Shown: in pieces, positions 1 to 52,311 of the stretch
Layout of the letters: the number at the start of each line of letters is the position of its first letter
How positions within the stretch are numbered: the stretch's first letter is position 1
Source of the DNA: Ianthella basta
Taxonomy: Eukaryota > Porifera > Demospongiae > Verongiida > Ianthellidae
NCBI GenBank assembly: GCA_964019415.1
Contig: OZ025881.1
Coordinates: 6,405,024-6,469,023 of the forward strand
Length of the DNA: 64,000 nt
Direction: 5' to 3'
Notes under the pieces: generated by a model
Told to the model about the DNA's origin: nothing
What the model saw: the letters and a program-made list of their open reading frames with translations, nothing else
The model's database searches: none
Program-made: the position numbers and the translations under genes

Positions 1-312
1 TTGTACAGGGCAATAAGGGGTGTGTTGTACAGGGCAAGAAGGGGTGTGTTGTACAGGGCAAGAAGGGGTGTGTTGTACAGGGCAATAAGGGGTGTGTTGT
101 ACAGGGCAAGAAGGGGTGTGTTGTACAGGGCAAGAAGGGGTGTGTTGTACAGGGCAAGAAGGGGTGTGTTGTACAGGGCAAGAAGGGGTGTGTTGTACAG
201 GGCAATAAGGGGTGTGTTGTACAGGGCAAGAAGGGGTGTGTTGTACAGGGCAAGAAGGGGTGTGTTGTACAGGGCAAGAAGGGGTGTGTTGTACAGGGCA
301 AGAAGGGGTGTG
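1..312. repeat. 24-bp tandem repeat, about 13 units
   Basis: A 24-base unit built on TTGTACAGGGCAA and GAAGGGGTGTG is repeated about 13 times with only A/T variation at one position (GCAAGAA or GCAATAA). It starts at the window edge, so the array may be longer. It lies in the intron upstream of the first visible Rab exon. Because 24 is a multiple of three it reads open as a 187-residue frame, which I regard as an artefact. Confidence 0.95.
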
Positions 313-399
313 TTTCTCAGAGCACCCTGTAGGGGCTTTTCGCATGTGTGCACCCCGGTGCACTCCTCTCCTGTGTGTGTGTATGCCTCCACTCTGCAG

Positions 400-2236
400 T
401 ATCGATCGCTGTTGCCAATGTATTACAGGAATGCGGCAGCCGCTATTGTCGTCTATGACATTACAGAGCCTGTGAGTGATGCTTCTGTGGTGTCTACTTG
501 GTCATCCGCTGCGCTAGAGTTGGCTCCAATACATGCATGCATGTGTCCTTGTGTGTGCATATGAGGTAATGTGCTTGGTAGCTGCAGAGCTATGTAGCTA
601 GCGTTAGAACCAGTCAGACACTCCACATAGCAACACGGCAATAGTAGTAAAAGCAATGATAGACCAACACTGCAACCATTTGCCTAAGTTGAAGTGTGCT
701 GCCAAGCTTTAATACTGATGGTCTTCATAATTATAGTTAATGCAGAAGCATGCTAGTGGCAGCAGAGTGTGTTAGCGTAGGTGGACAGTGACACAGAGCA
801 CATGCAGAATGACTGTAGGTGTACCTACAACTTACCATATAATGATTTAATTACTTAGCTGGAATTTTTGACGGCATTTAATTTTGGTGGTTTGCTTCAA
901 ACGGTGCTCATCTTATGGTGTTGGAATTTAAAATATGGCCGTACCATGAGCAAAGAATGGCCGTACCATACGGTGCCATTCTTTGCTCATTGCAACAAGG
1001 TGTTGCCGTTGCACTTCACTTTTATTTGGCTTCTATGCCAATGACACCAAGCCTATTCATAAGCACTATCTCACACTGCCTCTCTCACCAGCTTTTGGCC
1101 CCTTCCTGCTAGCAGCACAGAGCTACAGGTTTGCTCATCCACTAAAGCACTTGTCTTCCTCTGTAGACACGTAGGTGATACAGTGACTCCTTTCTCCTCG
1201 AGCATGCACTGCAGTTGTGACTGTACACAAGCATTCATATGTACAGAAAAGAATAAAGGATGAGATTTGGTAGCACTCTATGAGAACGCCAAACTACCAA
1301 AGTAGAATCTTCGTCAAATTTTCTGTCAAATTTTCTGCCTGAACAGTATGCAATAGCATAGAACATTGTTTCAGCATACGTACATATGTACGGTTTCTAA
1401 TACATCCACCGAACTTAAAAGTTCAAGTGCTTGCTATTACAGAGTTGTGTGTGTTGCAGCTTCTTGCGTGAACGCAGAGCACAGAATTTAGGCTGTGCTT
1501 AACATTCACTTAGACCTGTGCAGCTGGCTTGTTATAGTGGTTATGGCCTCTCTGCTGTAGAGCACCTTCCAGGTGCTAAAGACATGGATCAAAGAGCTGA
1601 AACTGCACGGCCCGAACGGCATAGTTGTTGCCATAGTAGGAAACAAATCAGACTTGGAGGACAAGCGAGGCGTGAGTCATGGACCACATAGCTTCTGCCC
1701 GTCACACTGACTTGTGGGAGTGGGAGGGGAGGGGAGGGGAGGGGCTGGAGTGGAAGGGGAGGGGCTGAAGGGGGAGGGGAGGTAGGTGGAGGGGTGATGT
1801 CATCATGGTGTTAGTGAAGTTGCATTGTGTGAAGGGTCCCCGTTTGTATTGACGACAAGTAATACTATAAAATTATTACAATAAATATTGCCTCCCCTGT
1901 ATCCACTGAGCTGCCATTTTTATGCCTTCAGGTGAGTAAGTTCGAAGGAGAAGATTTTGCAGAGCAAAATGGAGCTATTTTCACAGAAACAAGTGCACTA
2001 ACTGCGAGCAACGTGGACGGGCTATTTGTGGAAATCAGTAAGCTGGGCAATGCATAGGTTGGTCAATCATGGCCCCTCATGCTTTTCTGCTCCTCACTCA
2101 CTGATGTATAGGTCGAAGACTGCCTAGACTAAAGCATTCAATGAGTGAAGACTCTGAAAGGTTTCATGTCAATGAGAACAGCAAACAGCGGCACTCAGAC
2201 GATAGTGGTGGAGGGTGTTGTGGAGGAAAGAAATGA
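400..2236 (+). CDS. Rab22/Rab31-like small GTPase, 3' part
   Basis: Four coding exons are visible: 400-471, 1561-1671, 1932-2037 and 2112-2236; the 5' exons with the P-loop lie left of the window. The 137 visible residues begin just after the switch II DTAGQE region (YRSLLPMYYR) and include the Rab F-motif AAAIVVYDIT, the guanine-specificity motif GNKSD (NKxD) and the ETSA box. The ending ISRRLP then GGGCCGGKK supplies two adjacent cysteines for geranylgeranylation. The sequence around WIKELKLHGPNGIVVAIVGN fits the Rab22/Rab31/Rab5 endosomal branch best, by recollection. It would act on early endosome membranes. RABGGTA, the alpha subunit of the enzyme that prenylates such CC tails, lies 3.3 kb downstream; this may be coincidence. 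Family placement within Rab5/22/31 is less certain than the Rab call. Confidence 0.88.
1718..1790 (+). repeat. G-run tract in Rab intron
   Basis: Closely spaced runs of three to four G (GGGAGGGGAGGGGAGGGG, then further GGGG runs) satisfy the four-run pattern expected of a G-quadruplex on the + strand. The tract lies in the intron after the second visible Rab exon. Folding is inferred from pattern only. Confidence 0.6.
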
Positions 2237-2347
2237 ACAGTGAAAGAATGACTATGTTTTTATGTGTAAATGGGTAACACAATTTTCCCAGTTCTTTTCC
2301 GCTTTGATAGGAAAATGTGCATGTATAGTTGGTTGAACCACACACCT

Positions 2348-2357
2348 GATCACGTGG
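2348..2357. promoter_or_regulatory. CACGTG E-box before the MOSC gene
   Basis: TCACGTGG at 2350-2357 lies 7 bases upstream of the start codon of the MOSC-domain gene, in the 128-bp gap after the Rab stop. CACGTG is the core bound by bHLH-Zip factors of the MYC/USF/TFE families. The same octamer class recurs at 5560-5567 and 63184-63192. Confidence 0.35.
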
Positions 2358-2364
2358 TAAGAAA

Positions 2365-3364
2365 ATGGCTGCTGCAGATGACTTGGTGGTAGTGAAGCTC
2401 AATGTGTTTCCTTTGAAGTCTGGAAAGGCTGTGGAAGTGCACGAGCTCAGTCTGGGGACATACGGTGCTGCTGATGACAGGAGATTTATGATTGTTGATG
2501 GCACAACGAACCGTTTTCTTCATCAAAGACGCATTCCTAAGATGGCTCTGATTAAGGCAGTGTACGTCACAGTGAACGACAAAAAAGCGCTGCGTCTCTC
2601 GGCCCCCGGGGTTCCGGACCTGACCGTAGAGCCACGATTGGACGGGGAGATCAGGGAGGTCGGCGTGTGGAGCCAGACCGCTCCTGCGGTGGACCAGGGC
2701 GACGAAGCTGCCGCATGGTTCTGCAACTTCCTAGGCCCTGCTGCCGAATACGCCAGACTGGTTCGCGTTATTGAGGGTGACCCGAAGTCCAGACCTATTA
2801 GGGACTTGCCGGACGACGTTAGGGAGGCGCTGAGCCACATGCATGTCGCCTTGCAGGATTCTGCTCCTCTTACCATAATCTCTCACGAGTCTCTTGCAGA
2901 CCTCAACGGTCGTCTGAAGGAGAGAACCGGAGAAGAAGTGCCCATGAACAGGTTTCGCATTAACATTGAGGTTAAAGGCTGCCAAAAAGCCTTTGATGAG
3001 GATGAATGGTTCCTTGTGGAGATCGGAGATGTTCAGTTCATGGTGTATGAAGTGGTCACAGTGAGTGTGTCCGGGGCATGTGGACAGCTATGTTTCTGTG
3101 TATTCATATCTGTATATGGACACACATTGTGACAACATTCTACCTTTCTCCTTTCCACTTGTGCAGCGTTGCAAGATGACCTGCAATAACCAAGACACAG
3201 GTGAGATGGACAAGTATGGTCCACTTGACATGCTGAGGACCTACCGAGCGCCCAAGGGCCCCGCCCATGCCATGTTTGGCATGAAGCTTGTGCAGCTGAA
3301 ACCAGAGGGAGTTATCCGAGTTGGAGACAAGGTGAAAGTGGTGGAGAGAAGAAAGAGGCTCTAA
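2365..3364 (+). CDS. MOSC domain protein, mARC family
   Basis: Two exons, 2365-3060 and 3167-3364, give 297 residues. The N-terminal half matches MOSC_N (LNVFPLKSGKAVEV, YGAADDRRFMIVD). The C-terminal half is the MOSC domain, with SHESLADLN, then PMNRFRINI, and after the intron RCKMTCNNQDTGEMD. Residue C234 in that last motif aligns with the cysteine that binds molybdenum in vertebrate mARC1/2, so the cofactor ligand is kept. The family reduces N-hydroxylated compounds together with cytochrome b5 and its reductase, usually at the outer mitochondrial membrane. No convincing N-terminal membrane anchor is seen; the first residues MAAADDLVVV are not a long hydrophobic helix, so the location may differ from vertebrate mARC. 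The start is the first ATG in a good context (GAAAATGGC). Confidence 0.88.
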
Positions 3365-4053
3365 TAATTTTAGGTTATTGTATTCTATGACTATGGTATA
3401 TTATTTTGTAGTTTCCCCCATTGCTAGAACATGTACAGTTACTTCTCAATGGCTAACTGACCATGTGGATATCGGATTAGCCATTCTAGGAATTATTTGA
3501 TACTATCTGTCATTATTTCATTCAAATGATATTTTGAAGTGCAAGTTTTATGCAGTGAGAATGTATTGCATCGATTTGGTCTAAAGCTAGTCATGCTTGC
3601 TAATACACGTACGTACCTGAGCTCCTACCACTCAGACTGGCTGCTAGTCTAATTCAGACCCTTCTGAAACATGCACTATCACACTAGAAAGGTGCAGCAG
3701 GCACAAGACTGCATCTGCCACTGATAGCAAGAGGAAATCCATGAGCTGCGATCATTACCTAACGCAAGAAATTTGTGTGTTCCAGCTTTAAAGGCACTAG
3801 AAGTTCTGTGAGCAAGTATATATAGTCACACTCAAAGTCAGGAAGAACACACCAACACAATCATATCAATAAATGACGAAGAGACTCAATACTAGCAAGC
3901 TGTAGTATAACATCCAATGGTCCATGTAGGCTAAGCATGATTATGTCAGTCATCTGCTACTACTGAATTCATTTGCTACTATAAATAGGCACACAGTAAC
4001 TACAATTAGTACACTATATACCATGTTGTAACAGTATACCACTAGAATATAAG
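3365..4053. other. Convergent intergenic region
   Basis: AT-rich sequence between the 3' ends of the MOSC gene (+) and SLC66A2 (-). It should contain both 3' UTRs. I see no coding sequence, RNA gene or clear repeat. Confidence 0.6.
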
Positions 4054-9451
<5,398 letters not shown>

Positions 9452-10667
9452 GGTGAACGATTTCATAGGAATGCGAAACTTCTATTTTGCACGTTGCACA
9501 AGTATAGGTATCTTGTTTGCGTTTGCGGTGTCGCACTTGCGTGTGTCTCTAGTTGCATGCGTTGCCTACGTCATAGCCACGCCCCCTCCATGCCTGTCGG
9601 TTTTCAGTCAAGGTCGCGCTGGCCCTCCCTCAGAGACTCCATTACTCTCAATATTGGTAAGTACGGGACAGATAGTATAAAATGCACGTTGTTAATGTCG
9701 GTGGAGTCGTTGTGAAGTACTTTCTAGGATGAGAAGCGCGTTAGACTTCTTTTGAGAGGGAAATCCGACGCGTTTTCTGATGTACCATAGTTTATGGCGC
9801 GTGGAATGGTCAATCATGGCCGACAGGCGGTGTTTACGCCAAGCAACTTGATTTAAAGTTTTGTTTGTGATTCTGTGATGTTTAAAGGTGTCTTTATCAC
9901 GTCTTGTTGGCGAAAATCTTGTGTGGACGCTGAAATGGTGTTTTCTAGACAGAAGGTTTACCGCGAAGATGGCTGCTGCGCGCTTTAGTTGACGATAACG
10001 GACATGCATCTTATGGCTCGTGTAGACCCGTTTGTAGTGCGAGAAACAGCGTACATGCGTCTAGGGAGAGAATCAGTGAACTTCTTACGTGGTATTCTTG
10101 AATGTTGACCTGTAAACTTGTAGAACTCTCCAAACCCTATCCACACACTGGGGTCAACAGTTTACTTATCACGGCGTTGTTAGGTGGTGTGCATGTCATG
10201 CATTATGGCCATTCCAGGCCCACTCTGTCATTGCTGCATGTGTACCTACCCACACACGACCCATAGAACACTACTTTCCATGACCCTCAACCCCATTCAC
10301 TGAGTGTTATGCAATCCTCACACGTGTGCGCATACATAGAAAGCAAATGGCATATATAGCAATCCATGGAAAGGGCTGGCTATGAGAGAGGCATCCCAAC
10401 ACTGGGAAATGTGCTGGGTTGTCATGTATAGGTATGTAACAGTCATTGCTGATACGTAACTGTTTGAGACAGATATGGCTTTAGGCCAAGAGGGTGGTAG
10501 CCTGTAGTGGTGTAGATTGAAAGGGTTAGTTTGTCCTATACAGTGACCATCTTTCCTTTAAACTGGTGTGAATGCTACGAACTGGTATAGGGAAGGTATT
10601 CACTTTCATTTTCATCCTCTTTATTCCTTGTAATTTGACAGTGTGATTGGACCTTGCACATGGTGAC
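9452..10667. promoter_or_regulatory. CHD gene upstream region
   Basis: This gap holds the RABGGTA 3' UTR and the upstream region of the CHD gene. A strong donor follows 9658 (TTG|GTAAGTACGG) and a possible acceptor ends at 10641 (TTTGACAG), suggesting a non-coding first exon spliced just before the start codon at 10668. AAGATGGCTGC near 9967 resembles a YY1 site and CACGTG occurs at about 10323. No supported coding sequence was seen. Confidence 0.4.
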
Positions 10668-29715
<19,048 letters not shown>

Positions 29716-30500
29716 TAATGATTCATGGTAGAACATTTTATTTATTATTGACAATTGGTGTGTTATAAATATCACACTGACATTTCATATTGTCACGGTA
29801 TTAGTTTGAATAACTATAAGTACAGTGCATTGCAGTGCCCAACCCAGCCCTCATTTTGCCGTGCACCAGTGTATTTATATTATATAATGTGTTTACTGCT
29901 TTACTGCATGACCCAGTGGGCAGGTGTGTTGACAAATAATTATATGCATGAAGTGAGGGCTTCTCAGCTGGCTCAGCCATCAGAAAGGGTTGGTTCTCCA
30001 AGGGTCATCTTCGCCCTGAAGAAGACCAGAGCATCTGGTTGAAACGTCGGCAAGGTTTTCAACCCTGTTGTGAAGCTGGTATTGGAGAACCAACCCTTTC
30101 TGAATTATATGCATGTCCATAAAACAATTATAAGTAGTTGTTGATTGTTTATGCTATTAACTAACACATTTGCATGTTAGAGTTAATTATATAGTTCTTT
30201 TAGATAAAATTAATGTTTACAGAAATGATTGAGTTAATCCTGTATAATTGCTGCATGCCAAAATAATATGTAGGTATATGCAGTGAATAATATAATAAAT
30301 TTAGTTGCAATATATACATAACATATACATAACATGCATGGCTGCACAACAGCCCAAAAGTGTATTGCAATTGTAAATATAAAGTAATCCATGTGATAAA
30401 TGATTGAAAATTATAACTAATCCAACCATATCAGTTTGATGACAAGCCTCACATACTAATTGCACACAGTTATAAGGAATTTGAATTTGAACAGTTATAG
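29716..30500. other. Convergent intergenic region
   Basis: AT-rich sequence between the CHD stop and the delta-tubulin stop. It holds the element at 29937-30115 and both 3' UTRs. No coding sequence or RNA gene was recognised. Confidence 0.6.
29937..30115 (+). mobile_element. Short element with TIR and direct flanks
   Basis: A perfect 21-bp inverted repeat (29981-30001 and 30082-30102, core AGAAAGGGTTGGTTCTCC) encloses about 80 bp that includes GGTTGAAACGTCGGCAAGG. The direct repeat AATTATATGCATG occurs at about 29938-29950 and 30103-30115, giving a 13-bp duplication that flanks the whole block, including a 30-bp head shared with 19709-19741. A long target duplication favours a retroposed SINE-like unit; the inverted repeat favours a MITE. 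The class is not settled. Confidence 0.6.
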
Positions 30501-31895
30501 TTACAAGTTCTCATACAAAGACAAAACATGTTCCATTTTTATAAAAGCGTCAACAAAGGCAGTTTCCCCCAGCCCATATTTGGAATATTGATGGAGGTAA
30601 GCTCTGGCATTGAACTTGGCCCAGCCACGGCTACAAACACGCCCCAGGGGGTCCAAGATGGCCCTGCCGTTGACCACAAGGGCAGCCGACTTTTCATACT
30701 TGTTGAAGTGATGAGGATGGAAGGCAACACTCAGGGAGGTAGGTGGTTGGCTCCAGGAAGGAAAGAGGCCTTGATGGGCAAACTGACTAGCAGCGACCCC
30801 TTCTGCCTCAAGTCCTCTGAGGAATAGTGCCGCCGCAGTGCACCTACTGTGAGAGCTTGTGCCCTTCTTCATGGGAAACTTAGTTGCCTCTCCATCACCA
30901 GGCAGAATGTCCAGCTTCACACTCCAATCCATTCCTTCGTCCAGGGCCGCAGATGTCAGCATCATCTGTCTGAGATGCTTCAACAACCCGGGCCACAAAT
31001 AGCGAGTGTACACTTGTGAGGCTTCTGGGGTCTGTGGGATATTCAACAGGGACAGCAGCCTGTACTGAGGGTGACACGTGAGGTGACTGACAAGGTCACC
31101 TATGTGCCGTGAGGACATCGACAAGCGGTCCACTTTCACTGCATGTGTCTGAGAGTCACCCAGTGCATCTCTTGACACCGCTGGCTGCAGGATACTGGCA
31201 AGGCCATGACAGATCACCTTGTTCATGTCCGCAAAGGAGATGTTCTTCAATTTGAGAAGACGGGAACAGATCTCTTGCAGGTGATCGTTTTGGATAGCAA
31301 GAACTCCGTCAGATGTGTCGTAGATGTGTGAGAGGGTCAGCAATGTATTGTAGTCCTGGACAATCACCTCCCCACTGGCATACGGCCATACAACCTGGTT
31401 CATAAGGAAGACATGGGGGAACTCCTCCCTCAGTGCCTCGGTGATGTGTGCTCCCACACCTGAGCCTGTCCCTCCTGCGACACTCATGAGCACGAGGAAC
31501 CCGCCCAGTTGGTCACACCTCTCCACCTGGCGATGCACCATTGACATTACATCTTCCTGTATTGCCGGACCATAACAGCAATAACCATTTGCCCAGTTGT
31601 TCCCAGATCCCTTCTTCTGACTATAAATACACTTTGGATCGTACTCCCACAGTTTCATCTTCTTGCTGTGCTCCAAGGACTGTTGGATTACTTTCTGCTC
31701 CATGTCAATCAAAACTGTTCTGGGTCTAAGGGCAGCCGTTTGGGGACTGGAATCGAAGAATCTCTCACAAGATACCACCCAGTAGCCATGGTGTCCCGCT
31801 TTTCTCGCCTCTAGAGCATCATGTAGTACGGTGGAGTACAGCTGGTTGCCAATTTGATTACCGCATTGTCCTAGCTGCACCGTCACGACGGCCAT
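30501..31895 (-). CDS. TUBD1: Delta-tubulin, single exon
   Basis: One uninterrupted 464-residue frame. It starts AVVTVQLGQCGNQIG, as tubulins do, carries the nucleotide-binding T4 loop as AGGTGSG (residues 140-146), and keeps delta-specific features such as GSGNNWANGYCCYGP, MNQVVWPYASGEVIVQDYN and the C-terminal KYEKSAALV and YIHQY-like segments. It lacks the acidic EEY-type tail of alpha/beta tubulin. Delta-tubulin is needed for triplet microtubules of centrioles and basal bodies, so the organism should build ciliated or flagellated cells. The gene has no intron although every neighbour is intron-rich, which may mean an old retrocopy replaced the parent. It is transcribed away from H3-tail gene copy A. 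Confidence 0.94.
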   Translation of the reverse strand: MAVVTVQLGQCGNQIGNQLYSTVLHDALEARKAGHHGYWVVSCERFFDSSPQTAALRPRTVLIDMEQKVIQQSLEHSKKMKLWEYDPKCIYSQKKGSGNNWANGYCCYGPAIQEDVMSMVHRQVERCDQLGGFLVLMSVAGGTGSGVGAHITEALREEFPHVFLMNQVVWPYASGEVIVQDYNTLLTLSHIYDTSDGVLAIQNDHLQEICSRLLKLKNISFADMNKVICHGLASILQPAVSRDALGDSQTHAVKVDRLSMSSRHIGDLVSHLTCHPQYRLLSLLNIPQTPEASQVYTRYLWPGLLKHLRQMMLTSAALDEGMDWSVKLDILPGDGEATKFPMKKGTSSHSRCTAAALFLRGLEAEGVAASQFAHQGLFPSWSQPPTSLSVAFHPHHFNKYEKSAALVVNGRAILDPLGRVCSRGWAKFNARAYLHQYSKYGLGETAFVDAFIKMEHVLSLYENL

Positions 31896-32043
31896 CTCCC
31901 TGGGTAGCCGCCAGAATTACGCAATCAGCTCTCTGATTGGTCCACGCAACTCGTCACACCCATTCCTCTTTGCTGAATAATCGTCAACCGGAGTCGATTG
32001 CTTTCACTTCTGCTGAGGGGACATCGACCTGGGCTAAGGGACA
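31896..32043. promoter_or_regulatory. Bidirectional promoter TUBD1 / H3-tail gene A
   Basis: 148 bp separate the two divergent start codons. ATTGG at 31936-31940 is an inverted CCAAT box. The last 60 bp before copy A (31984-32043) are nearly identical to the leaders of copies B and C, so they are probably 5' UTR; the remaining part is unique to this promoter. Confidence 0.65.
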
Positions 32044-37904
<5,861 letters not shown>

Positions 37905-38352
37905 TGATTGTGCATGCATGATGCCATCATCATATGCAGCTGTAATGTCTGTGTAGATAGGAGTTTGACCATGGACATCATGGACATTATTTTATAGGGT
38001 TGTATTTTTAGTTGCAGTGAGCATTAATTTTAGATTGTATAGTTTTTAGCAATGATTATATTATAACCTGCAAAACATTTAATACTGAAAATTTTAGATG
38101 GAAGTTTTAGTTTGTGTGAGTAGATCAAATTGAATGTTGCTGGTGGGACGAAAGATCCACATGCTGAATTTGAAGGTGCAGTTCGATCGTGATCTTTATT
38201 ACGTAATATCAAGAGTAGATAAGAGATACATTCGAAGAATACTTTCTCGAGCGCTTGCGCAATACCGGAAAAGAGTCTGGCCCCGCGAGACTACAACCGG
38301 AGTCGATTGCTTTCACTTCTGCTGAGGGGACATCGACCTGGGCTAAGGGACA
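37905..38352. other. Spacer between copies A and B, with B promoter
   Basis: 37905-38210 is 3' sequence also found after copies B and C. 38211-38293 is an 83-bp segment found only before copies B and C, and 38294-38352 is the shared leader. The 83-bp segment has TTGCGCAATA and CCGGAA (ETS-type) and replaces the CCAAT-bearing sequence that lies before copy A. Confidence 0.6.
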
Positions 38353-44964
<6,612 letters not shown>

Positions 44965-45412
44965 TGATTGTGCATGCATGATGCCATCATCATATGCAGC
45001 TGTAATGTCTGTGTAGATAGGAGTTTGACCATGGACATCATGGACATTATTTTATAGGGTTGTATTTTTAGTTGCAGTGAGCATTAATTTTAGATTGTAT
45101 AGTTTTTAGCAATGATTATATTATAACCTGCAAAACATTTAATACTGAAAATTTTAGATGGAAGTTTTAGTTTGTGTGAGTAGATCAAATTGAATGTTGC
45201 TGGTGGGACGAAAGATCCACATGCTGAATTTGAAGGTGCAGTTCGATCGTGATCTTTATTACGTAATATCAAGAGTAGATAAGAGATACATTCGAAGAAT
45301 ACTTTCTCGAGCGCTTGCGCAATACCGGAAAAGAGTCTGGCCCCGCGAGACTACAACCGGAGTCGATTGCTTTCACTTCTGCTGAGGGGACATCGACCTG
45401 GGCTAAGGGACA
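44965..45412. other. Spacer between copies B and C, with C promoter
   Basis: Virtually identical to the A-B spacer at 37905-38352, including the 83-bp segment (45271-45353) and the leader before the start codon. It marks the second tandem junction. Confidence 0.75.
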
Positions 45413-51797
<6,385 letters not shown>

Positions 51798-52311
51798 TGA
51801 TTGTGCACGCATGATGCCATCATCATATACAGCTGTAATGTCTGTGTAGATAGGAGATAGGAGCTTGACCATGGACATCATGGCCATTATTTTATAGGGT
51901 TGTATTTTTAGTTGCAGTGAGCATTTAATAGACTGTATAGTTTTTAGCAGCAATTATATTAAAACCTACGAAACATTTAATACTGAAAATTTTAGATGGA
52001 AGTTTTAGTTTGTGTGAGTAGATCTAATTGAATATTGCTGGTGGGACAAAAGATCCACATGCTGAATTTGAAGGTGCAGTTCGATCATGATCTCTATTAC
52101 GTAATATCCAAATCAGCTAAAGCTGTACAAGTGCATATTCCTACAGGGATTAATACAATTAATAAGACAGAGATGAGATACAAAAATTTAATGTGTTTCA
52201 TGATAATGTAGATAATTATACAATTTTTATGCTGCACACGAGGCATGTTATATTAAAGTTGCAATGAAGTGTTTATATTGACTCAATCACTGCACAATGT
52301 CCTTAAGGAGG
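51798..52311. other. Convergent intergenic region
   Basis: 3' flank of copy C (homologous to the other copies up to 52108) then about 200 bp of AT-rich single-copy sequence before the dynein light intermediate chain stop. No gene seen. Confidence 0.6.

Noticed and set aside
1..564. 187-codon frame over the 24-bp repeat
   Set aside because: Repeat artefact; only 400-471 within it is a supported Rab exon.
9692..10009. 105-codon minus-strand frame upstream of the CHD gene
   Set aside because: No recognisable domain, atypical composition and located in a likely promoter or 5' UTR region.
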